This document shows, one piece after another, positions 46,161 through 53,855 of a stretch of DNA of 53,855 bases. A model generated the notes under the pieces. It saw only the letters and a list, made by a program, of their open reading frames with translations. It did no database searches and was not told the DNA's origin. Each line of letters starts with the position of its first letter. Position 1 is the stretch's first letter. A program made the position numbers and the translations under genes. Source of the DNA: an uncultured Flavobacteriales bacterium (GTDB lineage: Bacteria > Bacteroidota > Bacteroidia > Flavobacteriales_E > Vicingaceae); contig CAJXMH010000020.1 in assembly GCA_913056345.1 (NCBI GenBank), positions 1 through 53,855 on the forward strand, read 5' to 3'.

Positions 46161-47426
46161 TTAATTAGAAACAACTCTTGCCCAATTCGGCAGGTCACAA
46201 TAACCTTCCTTCACAGATTCAAGCTGTTTTTTAAAAAGGACCTTATCGTTTTGAATCACCCAATAAAACCCAATGTTTTGTTCCTCAATAAAATAGGTAG
46301 AATCATTGATAAACTCATGCAAACCTTCAGTAGAAGTAAAAATTTGGTTTACTCTAAAGGTTGAATCGCCTATGAAACTGATTTTTCCTGTCTTGAAACT
46401 ATAACGTGCAATATTCGAATAAAAGTTCCCTGCCTTATTCAATTCATGTTTTGGTTTTGGCTTACTAGCTGTAGTCCATTTTATGTAAGAATTGTTATTG
46501 AAAATGGTCAATACTGAATCATTGTAAAAATCAATATCATGCTGAGCTGAAAAAGGACCTTCTATAATCTTGATGATCTGATTTGTTTCAGGGCGATAGT
46601 GAACCAAGATTGAGGACTGTTTAACGCTTAGAAAAACATCCCCTTCGTTATAATATTTTGTGGTTTTTAGGGCCGGTTGTACATCATTTAAGTGAATAGG
46701 GTCAACAGCGGTAGAGGCTTGCAGCAAATAGCCCTCTAATTTATTCTCTTTCAATATTTCAGTAACCGACTTGTGAAATAATACCTCTCCATTTTCAGCA
46801 TCTACTTTTGTAATGTAATCATCGTCGTAGTAAACTGATCTTCCATTTATTTTATACGTTCCCCAAGGGCTTCTCTTAGGCGGATTTTTTGAACACACCC
46901 AAAAATTACCCGCACTATCTACGTTTAATGCATGATGCGCCAAGAATTTATCTTGCTTCCACTTCACATTCCCTAAAGAGTCAATTCTTCTTAAACCTGT
47001 TTTATCGGTGTAAAAATAAATCAAGTCTTTATTTGGCAGCATGTAAGGATTCACGATTCGATCCCAGCGACTACCTTTTTCTTTTATATCCCATTTATAC
47101 TCAACTTGACCTGTTTTAAGGTTTTTAATCGCAACCTCTCTTGTTTGATTATTTAAGGAGTAAGAGGTCAATATCTTAAAATCAAAATCTAGTTTGTTGA
47201 TTGGCTCAACTTTCGCCCAATAATCTAAAAAAGTGGGTGAAACTTTTTTAGCTTCTTCAACAGATTTCCCAAATTGATCTAAAAAAGAATACATAAACCT
47301 TATTGGCTCATTTAAAACACCAAAGTCTTTTTTCTTTTTGGATAACTGCACACTCATCCAGCCGAAAACAGCAAGCACAAAAAGAGATAAAATGATAACG
47401 GATAATGTTGAAATGAACTTTTTCAT
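46161..47426 (-). CDS. Membrane-anchored arylsulfotransferase-like protein (paralogue 2)
   Basis: 421 residues from ATG 47426 (MKKFISTLSVIILS); an in-frame TTG three codons upstream was not used. The layout matches paralogue 1: TM anchor, then HHALNVDSAGNFW, DPIHLNDVQPAL, AQHDIDFYNDSVLTIFNNN and the C-terminal DLPNWARVV. The three His motifs are all kept, so all three copies look catalytically intact. It lies between the PAPS-type sulfotransferase (72 nt) and the GH-like gene (8 nt). Confidence 0.72.
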   Translation of the reverse strand: MKKFISTLSVIILSLFVLAVFGWMSVQLSKKKKDFGVLNEPIRFMYSFLDQFGKSVEEAKKVSPTFLDYWAKVEPINKLDFDFKILTSYSLNNQTREVAIKNLKTGQVEYKWDIKEKGSRWDRIVNPYMLPNKDLIYFYTDKTGLRRIDSLGNVKWKQDKFLAHHALNVDSAGNFWVCSKNPPKRSPWGTYKINGRSVYYDDDYITKVDAENGEVLFHKSVTEILKENKLEGYLLQASTAVDPIHLNDVQPALKTTKYYNEGDVFLSVKQSSILVHYRPETNQIIKIIEGPFSAQHDIDFYNDSVLTIFNNNSYIKWTTASKPKPKHELNKAGNFYSNIARYSFKTGKISFIGDSTFRVNQIFTSTEGLHEFINDSTYFIEEQNIGFYWVIQNDKVLFKKQLESVKEGYCDLPNWARVVSN

Positions 47427-47432
47427 GTGGTT

Positions 47433-47440
47433 CAAAAGTA
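47433..47440 (-). promoter_or_regulatory. -7 promoter-like element immediately before paralogue 2
   Basis: The minus strand reads TACTTTTG, 6 nt upstream of the ATG at 47426, inside the 72-nt gap after the sulfotransferase gene. No TTG partner was found. Confidence 0.3.
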
Positions 47441-47498
47441 AATAAGTCTACTTTATCTAAAGCATTATATTATTTGAATAAGTCCCTCCATTAAATAG

Positions 47499-48881
47499 TT
47501 AGGCTATACTTTTTAACTGATTGTATATGGAGTCGGCCTTCCGCTTGAGCTCTTCACTGTAACTGTAGTCAAGCTTTCGCTTGTTATTGAAGGGAACTAC
47601 ATCCTGGACCTTTACATCAACTTGAAGCTGTTTATATATCCGTTCAAGGATTAGCTTAGGTTCATTACAATACAGCTCATAATCCACGAAAATGACATTC
47701 TTTCGCTCTAAAGTCAATAAGTAGCAGTAGTAATTGATCCAAATCTCCAACCAATAATCAAGGCTTAATTTATCGTCTGAAAACTGATTGCTTTCTGCAG
47801 TAAATTGAAAAGGCTTTTGATGCTGTCCAAACTCATGATGACCCAGCCAATTCATATACTCTAACACGAAAGGGTCTTCTGCTTGCATAGCCGTATAATC
47901 TTTATGTTTCTCTAGAAGCGAAGCTGCATGGCTTAGTGGGTCTCGAAACATAAAAATGGCTAGAAAGTCAGGATTTAGTTTTCTGATCGATTCGTAGCGT
48001 AAGATAAAGTTGTTGTTCTTGGCCAAATAGGTTGCTTGTTCCTTATTTCTAACAACCGCTTGGTAACGCAAATAGTCCTCATACTGTGCTTCTGCAAGCG
48101 CATACTTTTTGAGTGAATCATCTCCTATGTAATGATCATGACCCAGCACTTTAAAAAAGTACTCTTCTAGAGCCTCGTTCGATTCCAGGCCAATCATTAT
48201 GCCATCTTTGTGACTGCGTTCTTTCTTTTCACTGCCTTTTGGATCGTAGAATCTCTTCCAAAGGTTAGGGGCGGTTAGAAAAGGCATATTTGAGTAATCT
48301 AAAGATGCAAAAACATTATTCTCCAGTAGGCGATTCATTAAACTAGTAGTTCCAGATCGGGCTAAACCGGTAACGATCACGAATTTGCTTTTAGTTTGAA
48401 TGCCTTTTTGGGGCAATTTTTTCGCTTCTAATTTGAATAACTTGTAAGCAACAGCATAGTTATTCAAGGCCATTCGGTGAAGAAGCTGAGAAAGTTCCGA
48501 ATAACCTTCAGTAATTTTCTTTTTTACAGGTATTAAAAACCCTACGGTAGAACCCGCCGATAATGCTAGAATTGATTGCCATGAGCTAAAATCTAACTCC
48601 TGGTACGACTGATCTTCAATTAAGCAATAGATGACAAAGGGAATGCTCCCTAAAACAATTGCTAAAAACAAGACAGCAAACATTTTGAAAAGCGAGAAGA
48701 TAAGCTTGGTATTTTGCTTTTGAACTAAAGCAACCTTTTCATCTTCGTCTATTTTAAGCAGCAGGGTATTAACCAATGCAATACTATTCTCTGCTAAAGC
48801 AAAAAAGGGAGCACTGAATAATTTTATACTGTAGACTAAGATTAAAAACCCTACAAAAACAATACTTAAATAGAGCAACAA
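47499..48881 (-). CDS. Membrane-anchored PAPS-dependent sulfotransferase
   Basis: 460 residues from TTG 48881 (a second TTG follows). Three N-terminal membrane segments (about 3-22, 62-90, 103-118) precede a cytoplasmic sulfotransferase domain with the 5'-phosphosulfate loop TGLARSGTTS at 171-180 and a 3'-phosphate-like FMFRDPLSHAASLL. Family members move sulfate from PAPS to glycans or lipids. It starts 6 nt after the 45-residue membrane protein gene and is followed by paralogue 2 of the arylsulfotransferase-like set. Confidence 0.85.
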   Translation of the reverse strand: MLLYLSIVFVGFLILVYSIKLFSAPFFALAENSIALVNTLLLKIDEDEKVALVQKQNTKLIFSLFKMFAVLFLAIVLGSIPFVIYCLIEDQSYQELDFSSWQSILALSAGSTVGFLIPVKKKITEGYSELSQLLHRMALNNYAVAYKLFKLEAKKLPQKGIQTKSKFVIVTGLARSGTTSLMNRLLENNVFASLDYSNMPFLTAPNLWKRFYDPKGSEKKERSHKDGIMIGLESNEALEEYFFKVLGHDHYIGDDSLKKYALAEAQYEDYLRYQAVVRNKEQATYLAKNNNFILRYESIRKLNPDFLAIFMFRDPLSHAASLLEKHKDYTAMQAEDPFVLEYMNWLGHHEFGQHQKPFQFTAESNQFSDDKLSLDYWLEIWINYYCYLLTLERKNVIFVDYELYCNEPKLILERIYKQLQVDVKVQDVVPFNNKRKLDYSYSEELKRKADSIYNQLKSIA

Positions 48882-48887
48882 GCCTCC

Positions 48888-49025
48888 TTACTTTTTCTTT
48901 TTGAAAAACTTCTTGACCTTATGCCAAATGATGTACCCAAAGGCAAAAAGTACTATTCCGGCTATTACGAAAACCAGAACCATAGTACCTACGCCCATCC
49001 CTGGGCCAATGTATAAAAGCTCCAT
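48888..49025 (-). CDS. 45-residue single-pass membrane protein
   Basis: ATG 49025 to TAA 48888 encodes MELLYIGPGMGVG, a hydrophobic helix (about 14-35) and a basic tail ending in KVKKFFKKKK. It lies 3 nt after the paralogue 3 stop and 6 nt before the sulfotransferase start, which is strong positional support for a real gene. The positive-inside rule puts the C-terminus in the cytoplasm. It could be a small partner or anchor for the sulfotransferase. I do not recognise a family. Confidence 0.7.
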   Translation of the reverse strand: MELLYIGPGMGVGTMVLVFVIAGIVLFAFGYIIWHKVKKFFKKKK

Positions 49026-49028
49026 ATT

Positions 49029-50300
49029 TTATTCTTTAATTATTCGATTCCAATTTGGTAGATGGTGGTATCCCTCATGTTGTGAGGGGAAAACATTCTT
49101 GTAAACAACTTCCCCATTTTGAATGACCCAAAGGTAACCCGAATTCTGCTGCTCTACAAAGTATGTAGAATCGTTGATAAACTCATGCAAGCCTTCATTT
49201 CCTGAAAAGATCCATCTTTTTCGAAACAAGTCTTCGTCAATTACAGAATACTCACCGGTACTAAGGTTGTATTGAGTAATATTTGAGAAGAAGTCTCCTG
49301 TTAATGGTATTTGATCGGCATTTTTTGGCTTCGGTTTAGAGTCCTCTGTCCAAAGGGCGTAATAGTTGTTATTAAACCAAGTAAGGGTGCTGTCATTTAA
49401 AAAATCAACATCATGCTGAGCAGAAAACGGTCCTTTAAGCGCTCTAATCACTTCATTGGTGGAAGGTCGGTATTGAAAGATCAAGGAAATTTGCTTTAGG
49501 CTGATAAACAAGTCTCCTATATTGTAATATTGGGTGGTTTTAAAAGCAGGTTGAATGTCGTTGATATGCATGGGGTCAGTGCCACTTTGGGTGTGCAGCA
49601 GGTAACTTGCCATCTGGTTTTCTTTCAAAATCTCAGCCACCGACTTGTGAAAAAGAATTTGACCATTGTTAGCATCAATTTGAGTAATGTAGTCATCTTG
49701 AAAGTAAACTTCCCGGCCATTTAATTTATACTTGCCATTGGCTTCCCAAAGAGGAGCCATAGAAGCACAGATCCAAATGTTGCCTTCAGCATCTAGATTA
49801 GTAGAGTGGTGCGAAAGCACGCTATCTTGCTTCCATAGTATATTTCCTTCAGCATCTATTCTTCTTAATCCGGTGACATGATGGATAGAATACACCAGAT
49901 CCATATTAGGGTAGAAAATAGGGTTAAGCACTCGATCATGAGGCTTAACTTTGTCCGCTAACTCCCACTCATACTCAATTGAATCGTTCTTTAAATTTCG
50001 GATTGCCACCGTACGCTGATTGTCAGAACTCGAATAAGTAGATAAGATTCTGAGGTCGTTTTTTAACTTATTAACTGAATTGTGATTTGGAGCTGTTTTC
50101 AGGAAGGTGGGTGACATTTTTTCAACTTCCTTCACGGTTTCTTTAAATTGGTCAAGAAAAGAATACATGAATTTAATAGGCTCATTAGCGAAGCCAAAGT
50201 CCTTATCCCCTTTTGAGATATGCACGCTCATCCAGCCAAAAACCGCAAGTGCAAATAGGCTGACCACCACGATTGAAAATGCATTGATTATCTTTTTCAT
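49029..50300 (-). CDS. Membrane-anchored arylsulfotransferase-like protein (paralogue 3)
   Basis: 423 residues from ATG 50300 (MKKIINAFSIVVVSLF); an upstream in-frame TTG was rejected. TM anchor, then HHSTNLDAEGNIWIC, DPMHINDIQPAF, AQHDVDFLNDSTLTWFNNN and HLPNWNRIIKE. It is the first gene of the minus-strand run paralogue 3, 45-residue protein, sulfotransferase, paralogue 2, GH-like. It is closest to paralogue 2 by eye. Confidence 0.72.
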   Translation of the reverse strand: MKKIINAFSIVVVSLFALAVFGWMSVHISKGDKDFGFANEPIKFMYSFLDQFKETVKEVEKMSPTFLKTAPNHNSVNKLKNDLRILSTYSSSDNQRTVAIRNLKNDSIEYEWELADKVKPHDRVLNPIFYPNMDLVYSIHHVTGLRRIDAEGNILWKQDSVLSHHSTNLDAEGNIWICASMAPLWEANGKYKLNGREVYFQDDYITQIDANNGQILFHKSVAEILKENQMASYLLHTQSGTDPMHINDIQPAFKTTQYYNIGDLFISLKQISLIFQYRPSTNEVIRALKGPFSAQHDVDFLNDSTLTWFNNNYYALWTEDSKPKPKNADQIPLTGDFFSNITQYNLSTGEYSVIDEDLFRKRWIFSGNEGLHEFINDSTYFVEQQNSGYLWVIQNGEVVYKNVFPSQHEGYHHLPNWNRIIKE

Positions 50301-50306
50301 AGCGGG

Positions 50307-50314
50307 CAAAATTA
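50307..50314 (-). promoter_or_regulatory. -7 promoter-like element immediately before paralogue 3
   Basis: The minus strand reads TAATTTTG, 6 nt upstream of the ATG at 50300. If active it would produce a leaderless or almost leaderless message for the sulfotransferase run. Confidence 0.3.
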
Positions 50315-50401
50315 ATACTATTCGTTAACTTGTGTATACAGTTTACAGCCGCAGCGTGAAGGAAATAACGGGTAAAGGTTTGAGTAGCCTAGTAAAGTTT
50401 T

Positions 50402-50965
50402 TTACCGCAACTTACCCACCAAGCGGAAGTAATCATACAAGCTTTTACGTAATGACTTCTTTTCTCTCTCTTTAAAAGGCATTTGCTTTTCTGCCACTAT
50501 CAGACTAATTTCTGCTTCAAGGTCTAACTTTTCAAACAGATCTGCAGCAAGCATATAATGACCAAAACTGTCTGTAGATTTCAATTGAATAATTCCGCTA
50601 CTATCGGCATGTTTCCATTCAAGTTGAAGGAGGTCCTGATCGAGTTTTACTAATCCTGATTCAAATCGGATAAAACATTGATTTTGCAGACGGTTTCTTA
50701 CAATTACTGCACTCAACTTATTTTTCGAGGAGTCTAACTCACGACTATCGATTCGGTATAATACATAGTTTCCGTCCTTGTAGCTTTCTTGATCGTAGAA
50801 ATAAGACCGAATGTTTTTGAAATAAATACTAGCTGATTCTGTGGTGGTAAACTCAACTGTTTTCAGCTTAATTTTCTTGCCCTCGGGACCAAATGCAGCA
50901 TATAGGCCGATCAATGCAATCATGCCAAGTATCCAAAAGTAGAAGATTCGCTTTAAATTCTGCAT
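50402..50965 (-). CDS. Hypothetical single-pass membrane protein
   Basis: 187 residues with an N-terminal TM (about 7-25, YFWILGMIALIGLYAAFG) and a periplasmic soluble domain rich in charged residues, ending in a basic helix (KEREKKSLRKSLYDYFRLVGKLR). I recognise no family. It is divergent from crtZ and separated from the sulfotransferase run by 101 nt, so it is probably a separate transcription unit or lies upstream of paralogue 3. Confidence 0.65.
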   Translation of the reverse strand: MQNLKRIFYFWILGMIALIGLYAAFGPEGKKIKLKTVEFTTTESASIYFKNIRSYFYDQESYKDGNYVLYRIDSRELDSSKNKLSAVIVRNRLQNQCFIRFESGLVKLDQDLLQLEWKHADSSGIIQLKSTDSFGHYMLAADLFEKLDLEAEISLIVAEKQMPFKEREKKSLRKSLYDYFRLVGKLR

Positions 50966-51009
50966 AGCTCTTTAACAATATTAGCGCTTCATTGTTAGCG
51001 ATTATAAGT

Positions 51010-51017
51010 TAATTTTG
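51010..51017 (+). promoter_or_regulatory. -7 promoter-like element immediately before crtZ
   Basis: TAATTTTG, 4 nt before the GTG start. A TTG 15 nt upstream (50992-50994) is nearer than usual. Confidence 0.3.
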
Positions 51018-51021
51018 AAAC

Positions 51022-51486
51022 GTGGAATTGATCATCAACATAGCATTAGTAATTGGTACTTTTTTAGGCATGGAGTTCATGGCTTGGTTCATGCACAAAT
51101 ATATCATGCATGGATTTCTTTGGGTTTTGCACAAAGACCATCACCAGCCAGAGAAAGGTTGGTTTGAGCGTAATGATGCTTTTTTCGTTTTTTATGCTGT
51201 AATCAGTACAGGCTTAATCATGCTTTGGTCTGAAGGTTTCTTTGACTACGGTTTTGCAATTGGATTGGGTATTCTACTTTATGGAATCGCTTATTTTGCA
51301 GTACACGATGTTTTTATTCATCAACGGTTGAATTGGTTCAAACGAACTGACAACATTTATTTTAGAGCAATTCGTAAAGCCCACAAAGTGCACCATAAGC
51401 ATTTAGGAAAAGAAGAGGGAGAATGTTTTGGTATGCTTTTAGTTCCTATGAAATATTTTAAGGAAGCAGCTAAATCAAACAGGTAA
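51022..51486 (+). CDS. crtZ: Beta-carotene hydroxylase
   Basis: 154 residues from GTG 51022. It belongs to the di-iron fatty-acid-hydroxylase/sterol-desaturase superfamily with the His clusters H25...H30 (MHKYIMH), H37..H40H41 (LHKDHH), AVHDVFIHQ and HKVHHKH, and membrane helices between. CrtZ adds 3-hydroxyls to beta-carotene rings, giving zeaxanthin. No other carotenoid genes are in the window. It is 1 nt short of meeting the convergent DUF429 gene. Confidence 0.9.
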   Translation: MELIINIALVIGTFLGMEFMAWFMHKYIMHGFLWVLHKDHHQPEKGWFERNDAFFVFYAVISTGLIMLWSEGFFDYGFAIGLGILLYGIAYFAVHDVFIHQRLNWFKRTDNIYFRAIRKAHKVHHKHLGKEEGECFGMLLVPMKYFKEAAKSNR

Positions 51487-51487
51487 A

Positions 51488-52072
51488 TTAAACAGTTATG
51501 ATTCCTTCATCAGGATTGCCGAAAACCATAGCAGCTTGCATCTCAAATCTTCTTGCCGAATAAAGGCAAAGTATAGCGTCAAAATGATGCCAAGTCTTAA
51601 CTTCATTTACATCGATTTCTAATCCACTTGCCGATTTTAGTTTTTCAACTAAAGTTGGAAGGTTTGCTTTTTCCTTTTTGTAACCATCACTTTTTAGGGA
51701 AAGCACCTCAGCCAATTTAGATGGGTAGGTTTCAACCAGTTCAACCCCACAATTTTGAGCAGCCTCTTTCAGCTGAATAGCTCTTGCGGTTAGGCCGCCA
51801 AGAAACATAGGAGACATTGCACCTGTCATTCGGTCAGCCTGGCGATAGAAGTAATCATTATTACCATTTAACCTTTTATAGGCGATAGGCAGTGAGAGAG
51901 GCGCATCAATGTAGGCAAGCCAAATATCGTTGTGTTGCTTAATAAAATCAAGTATAAAAGCATCCGCGTCTTGGTTTTTTTTTGACGCCTGCAAACTCAA
52001 TTTGCTGTCTTTTAGGCTCGCTATAACGGTAGTTCCCGCCATTTTGGCTCCATAGTCTATTCCGATAATCAT
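51488..52072 (-). CDS. DUF429 family protein (predicted RNase H-like nuclease)
   Basis: 194 residues from ATG 52072 (MIIGIDYGAKMAGTT); a longer frame reaches back into the photolyase gene but has no normal N-terminus. The RNase H-like start GIDYGAKMAG and acidic AYIDAPLSLP, YPSKLAEV and WHHFDAILCLYSARR fit DUF429. The biochemical role is unknown. It is divergent from the photolyase gene across 79 nt. Confidence 0.82.
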   Translation of the reverse strand: MIIGIDYGAKMAGTTVIASLKDSKLSLQASKKNQDADAFILDFIKQHNDIWLAYIDAPLSLPIAYKRLNGNNDYFYRQADRMTGAMSPMFLGGLTARAIQLKEAAQNCGVELVETYPSKLAEVLSLKSDGYKKEKANLPTLVEKLKSASGLEIDVNEVKTWHHFDAILCLYSARRFEMQAAMVFGNPDEGIITV

Positions 52073-52151
52073 AGTGTGTGATTTAGTTAAATAGAAACAG
52101 CACTGGGTTTTTTTTGTTTCAAGATTAAGTACTAAACCAAAACTTACCAGT

Positions 52152-53696
52152 ATGGCCAAAACCCTTCGACTTATTTTAGGTGACCAACTCAATTCTGAGC
52201 ACAGTTGGTTCAAAAAAGTCAATGATGAAAACACCTATCTGATGATGGAAATGCGCCAAGAAACAGACTACGTGGCACATCATATACAAAAAGTAGTTGC
52301 TTTTTTTGCTGCTATGCGCGCTTTCGCTAAAGAGTTGGATGATGCCGGGCATAAAGTGATCTACTTAAAGCTAAATGATAAAAATAATTCAGGAAATTTA
52401 GAAAAAAACATAAGCCAACTAATTGAAAGTGAAAACTTCAAGCGTTTTGAGTATCTCTTAGCTGATGAGTATCGTTTAGACCAGCAGCTTAAAAGTTTGT
52501 CAGAAGGACTTTCGATTGAAACAAGCCATGCAGACACAGAACATTTCTACACGAGCAGAGATGAAATGAAGGATTATTTTGAAAAAAAGAAATCCAAGCA
52601 ATGGCTGATGGAAAGCTTTTACCGCATGATGCGTAAGAAGCATCAAATTATGGTGACTGAGGACAATAAGGCAGAAGGTGGCAAGTGGAATTATGACCAA
52701 AGTAATCGAAAAAAGCTACCTAAAAATCACAAGCCCATACCTCCAAAATTATTTCAACATCAGGTCAAAGAACTTAAAGAAATGCTCGATGAGGAAGAGG
52801 TCAAAACGATTGGTAAGCTAGATGCAAAAAATTTTCCTTGGCCCATTAATAGAACTGAGAGTCTTGAGCTCTTTGATTATTTTCTAGAAGAATGTTTGCC
52901 ACTATTTGGCGACTTTCAAGATGCTATGGCAGAAGATGAATGGAGTATCTACCACTCTCGCATCTCTTTTGCCATGAATAGTAAAATGCTAAGCCCAAAA
53001 GAAGTTATTAATAAAACGATCGATTATTGGCGAGCGCATGAAAAAAACATTGATATCTCTCAGGTAGAGGGCTTTGTAAGGCAAATTCTTGGCTGGAGAG
53101 AGTACATGCGCGGAATCTATTGGGCTAAAATGCCTGAATATGAAAATGAAAATCAATTGGATCACAAGCGTAAGCTTCCTGAATTCTATTGGACAGGAAA
53201 AACCAAAATGAATTGCTTAAAACAATCTATTGACCAATCTTTGGAGTATGCTTATGCACATCACATTCAGCGACTCATGGTAACCGGAAACTTTGCTCTC
53301 CTAGCAGGGGTAAAGCCTGAGGAGGTAGACGCATGGTACCTTGGTATTTACATTGATGCCATTCAATGGGTAGAGCTTCCCAATACCCGAGGCATGAGCC
53401 AGTTTGCAGATGGCGGCCTTATTGCCACTAAACCTTACGTTTCTTCAGCCAACTACATTGATAAAATGAGCAATTATTGCGGCAATTGCCATTACAGTAA
53501 AACAAAAAAGACAGGTGATAAAGCTTGTCCATTCAATAGCTTATATTGGAACTTTATTGATCAGCATCTTGATACGTGGAGTAATAACCATAGGATGGGT
53601 ATGATGGTAGCAAACTGGAAAAAGCAAGACCCGGAAAAGAAATCTAAGGTGTTGGAGCAAGCGGAACAGTATTTAGAAAGGCTCGATACTCTCTAA
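52152..53696 (+). CDS. FeS-type bacterial cryptochrome/photolyase (PhrB-like)
   Basis: 514 residues: an N-terminal Rossmann domain (LRLILGDQLNSEHSWF), then an FAD-binding helical domain (QILGWREYMRGIYW, NTRGMSQFADGG). Cys355, Cys443, Cys446 and Cys459 have the same spacing as the FeS ligands I recall for Agrobacterium PhrB (350, 438, 441, 454), giving the class FeS-BCP. Members repair (6-4) photoproducts with light. It stands near crtZ, another light-protection gene. Confidence 0.92.
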   Translation: MAKTLRLILGDQLNSEHSWFKKVNDENTYLMMEMRQETDYVAHHIQKVVAFFAAMRAFAKELDDAGHKVIYLKLNDKNNSGNLEKNISQLIESENFKRFEYLLADEYRLDQQLKSLSEGLSIETSHADTEHFYTSRDEMKDYFEKKKSKQWLMESFYRMMRKKHQIMVTEDNKAEGGKWNYDQSNRKKLPKNHKPIPPKLFQHQVKELKEMLDEEEVKTIGKLDAKNFPWPINRTESLELFDYFLEECLPLFGDFQDAMAEDEWSIYHSRISFAMNSKMLSPKEVINKTIDYWRAHEKNIDISQVEGFVRQILGWREYMRGIYWAKMPEYENENQLDHKRKLPEFYWTGKTKMNCLKQSIDQSLEYAYAHHIQRLMVTGNFALLAGVKPEEVDAWYLGIYIDAIQWVELPNTRGMSQFADGGLIATKPYVSSANYIDKMSNYCGNCHYSKTKKTGDKACPFNSLYWNFIDQHLDTWSNNHRMGMMVANWKKQDPEKKSKVLEQAEQYLERLDTL

Positions 53697-53727
53697 GTCC
53701 TTTTTAACCTTTTGGTAACAACAAAGA

Positions 53728-53759
53728 TTTGTCCAGTGGAAATGGTTGTTCTACTTTTG
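53728..53759 (+). promoter_or_regulatory. Promoter of the last (truncated) gene
   Basis: TTTG at 53728-53731, a 20-nt spacer and TACTTTTG at 53752-53759: a near-ideal Bacteroidota promoter, 31 nt before the ATG at 53791. Confidence 0.6.
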
Positions 53760-53790
53760 GATTCATAAAAGTAAAAATCTAACAATCAAG

Positions 53791-53855
53791 ATGAAAACAT
53801 TCTACAGTCTCTTATTATCAATCATGATCAGCCATCTCACCATGGCACAAACTAC
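53791..53855 (+). CDS. Start of a secreted protein (3' truncated)
   Basis: Only 21 codons are inside the window. They encode a signal peptide (MKTFYSLLLSIMISHLTMAQ, cleavage probably after Ala-Gln or just before Gln). The product cannot be identified. It has a good promoter of its own. Confidence 0.7.
   Translation, partial: MKTFYSLLLSIMISHLTMAQT

Noticed and set aside
51488-52234. Longer version of the DUF429 protein starting inside the photolyase gene
   Set aside because: The first 54 residues have no family character; MIIGIDYGAK is the normal beginning.
39390-53707. Shared 14-mer after two stop codons (39390-39403 and 53694-53707)
   Set aside because: A low-complexity T-rich 14-mer is expected by chance at this window size, and there is no wider similarity.

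Overview
The window is a continuous stretch of a Bacteroidota chromosome, most likely a gliding, carotenoid-bearing member of the Flavobacteriales. The evidence is a cell-surface SprB-repeat protein ending in a type IX secretion (T9SS) type B C-terminal domain, a PorP/SprF partner, the gliding lipoprotein GldH, DUF4270 and IPExxxVDY family proteins, Bacteroidota-style promoters (TTG near -33, TAnnTTTG near -7), a near absence of Shine-Dalgarno sequences, low GC and many TTG start codons. No rRNA, tRNA, CRISPR array, transposase or prophage genes were seen. No stretch longer than 300 bases lacks a gene.

Layout. 1-5148 (+): 3' part of a giant SprB-repeat adhesin, its PorP/SprF partner and thioredoxin. 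5132-10317 (-): tight operon panC, LPG-synthase-type membrane protein, rfaE2, TPR protein, radA, polysaccharide deacetylase. 10450-14464 (+): glycogen-synthase-like protein, DUF4270 lipoprotein, glmS. 14466-18550: sod with a TM2 protein, an acidic lipoprotein, a C-terminal processing protease, dCMP deaminase and purN. 18725-22857 (+): acpP, fabF, rnc, IPExxxVDY, pyk. 22976-27535 (+): SpoIIE-type phosphatase, M42 peptidase, GT-C-like membrane protein. 27519-31691: pheS, cyclophilin, small proteins, cvpA, pgk. 31783-37065 (+): holB, ricT, gldH, PBP1A. 37073-38986 (+): scoA and scoB, split by an unusual element. 39469-50300: a surface-polymer and sulfuryl-transfer locus. 50402-53855: small membrane protein, crtZ, DUF429 protein, FeS-type photolyase and the start of a secreted protein.

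Two regions are the most interesting. First, scoA and scoB, normally adjacent, are separated by a four-helix-bundle (23S rRNA IVP-like) gene. It is bracketed by AATGNNNN octamers on the left and about sixteen NATTNNNN octamers on the right, in perfect 8-nt period. The two arrays are inverted copies of each other, with a 15-bp perfect inverted repeat, so the transcript could fold into a stem enclosing the gene, much like an rRNA intervening sequence but inside a metabolic operon. Second, the 39-50 kb locus holds three arylsulfotransferase-like paralogues, a membrane-anchored PAPS-type sulfotransferase, a previously uncalled 45-residue membrane protein, a clan GH-A lipoprotein, two multi-pass membrane proteins and a GT2 glycosyltransferase. 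This suggests assembly and sulfation of a surface glycan or phenolic compound.

Smaller points are an intrinsic-terminator-shaped hairpin lying exactly on a candidate start codon of the DUF4270 gene, a bidirectional terminator spanning two convergent stop codons, a four-cysteine insertion in PBP1A, and TAnnTTTG boxes only 4-6 nt from four start codons.
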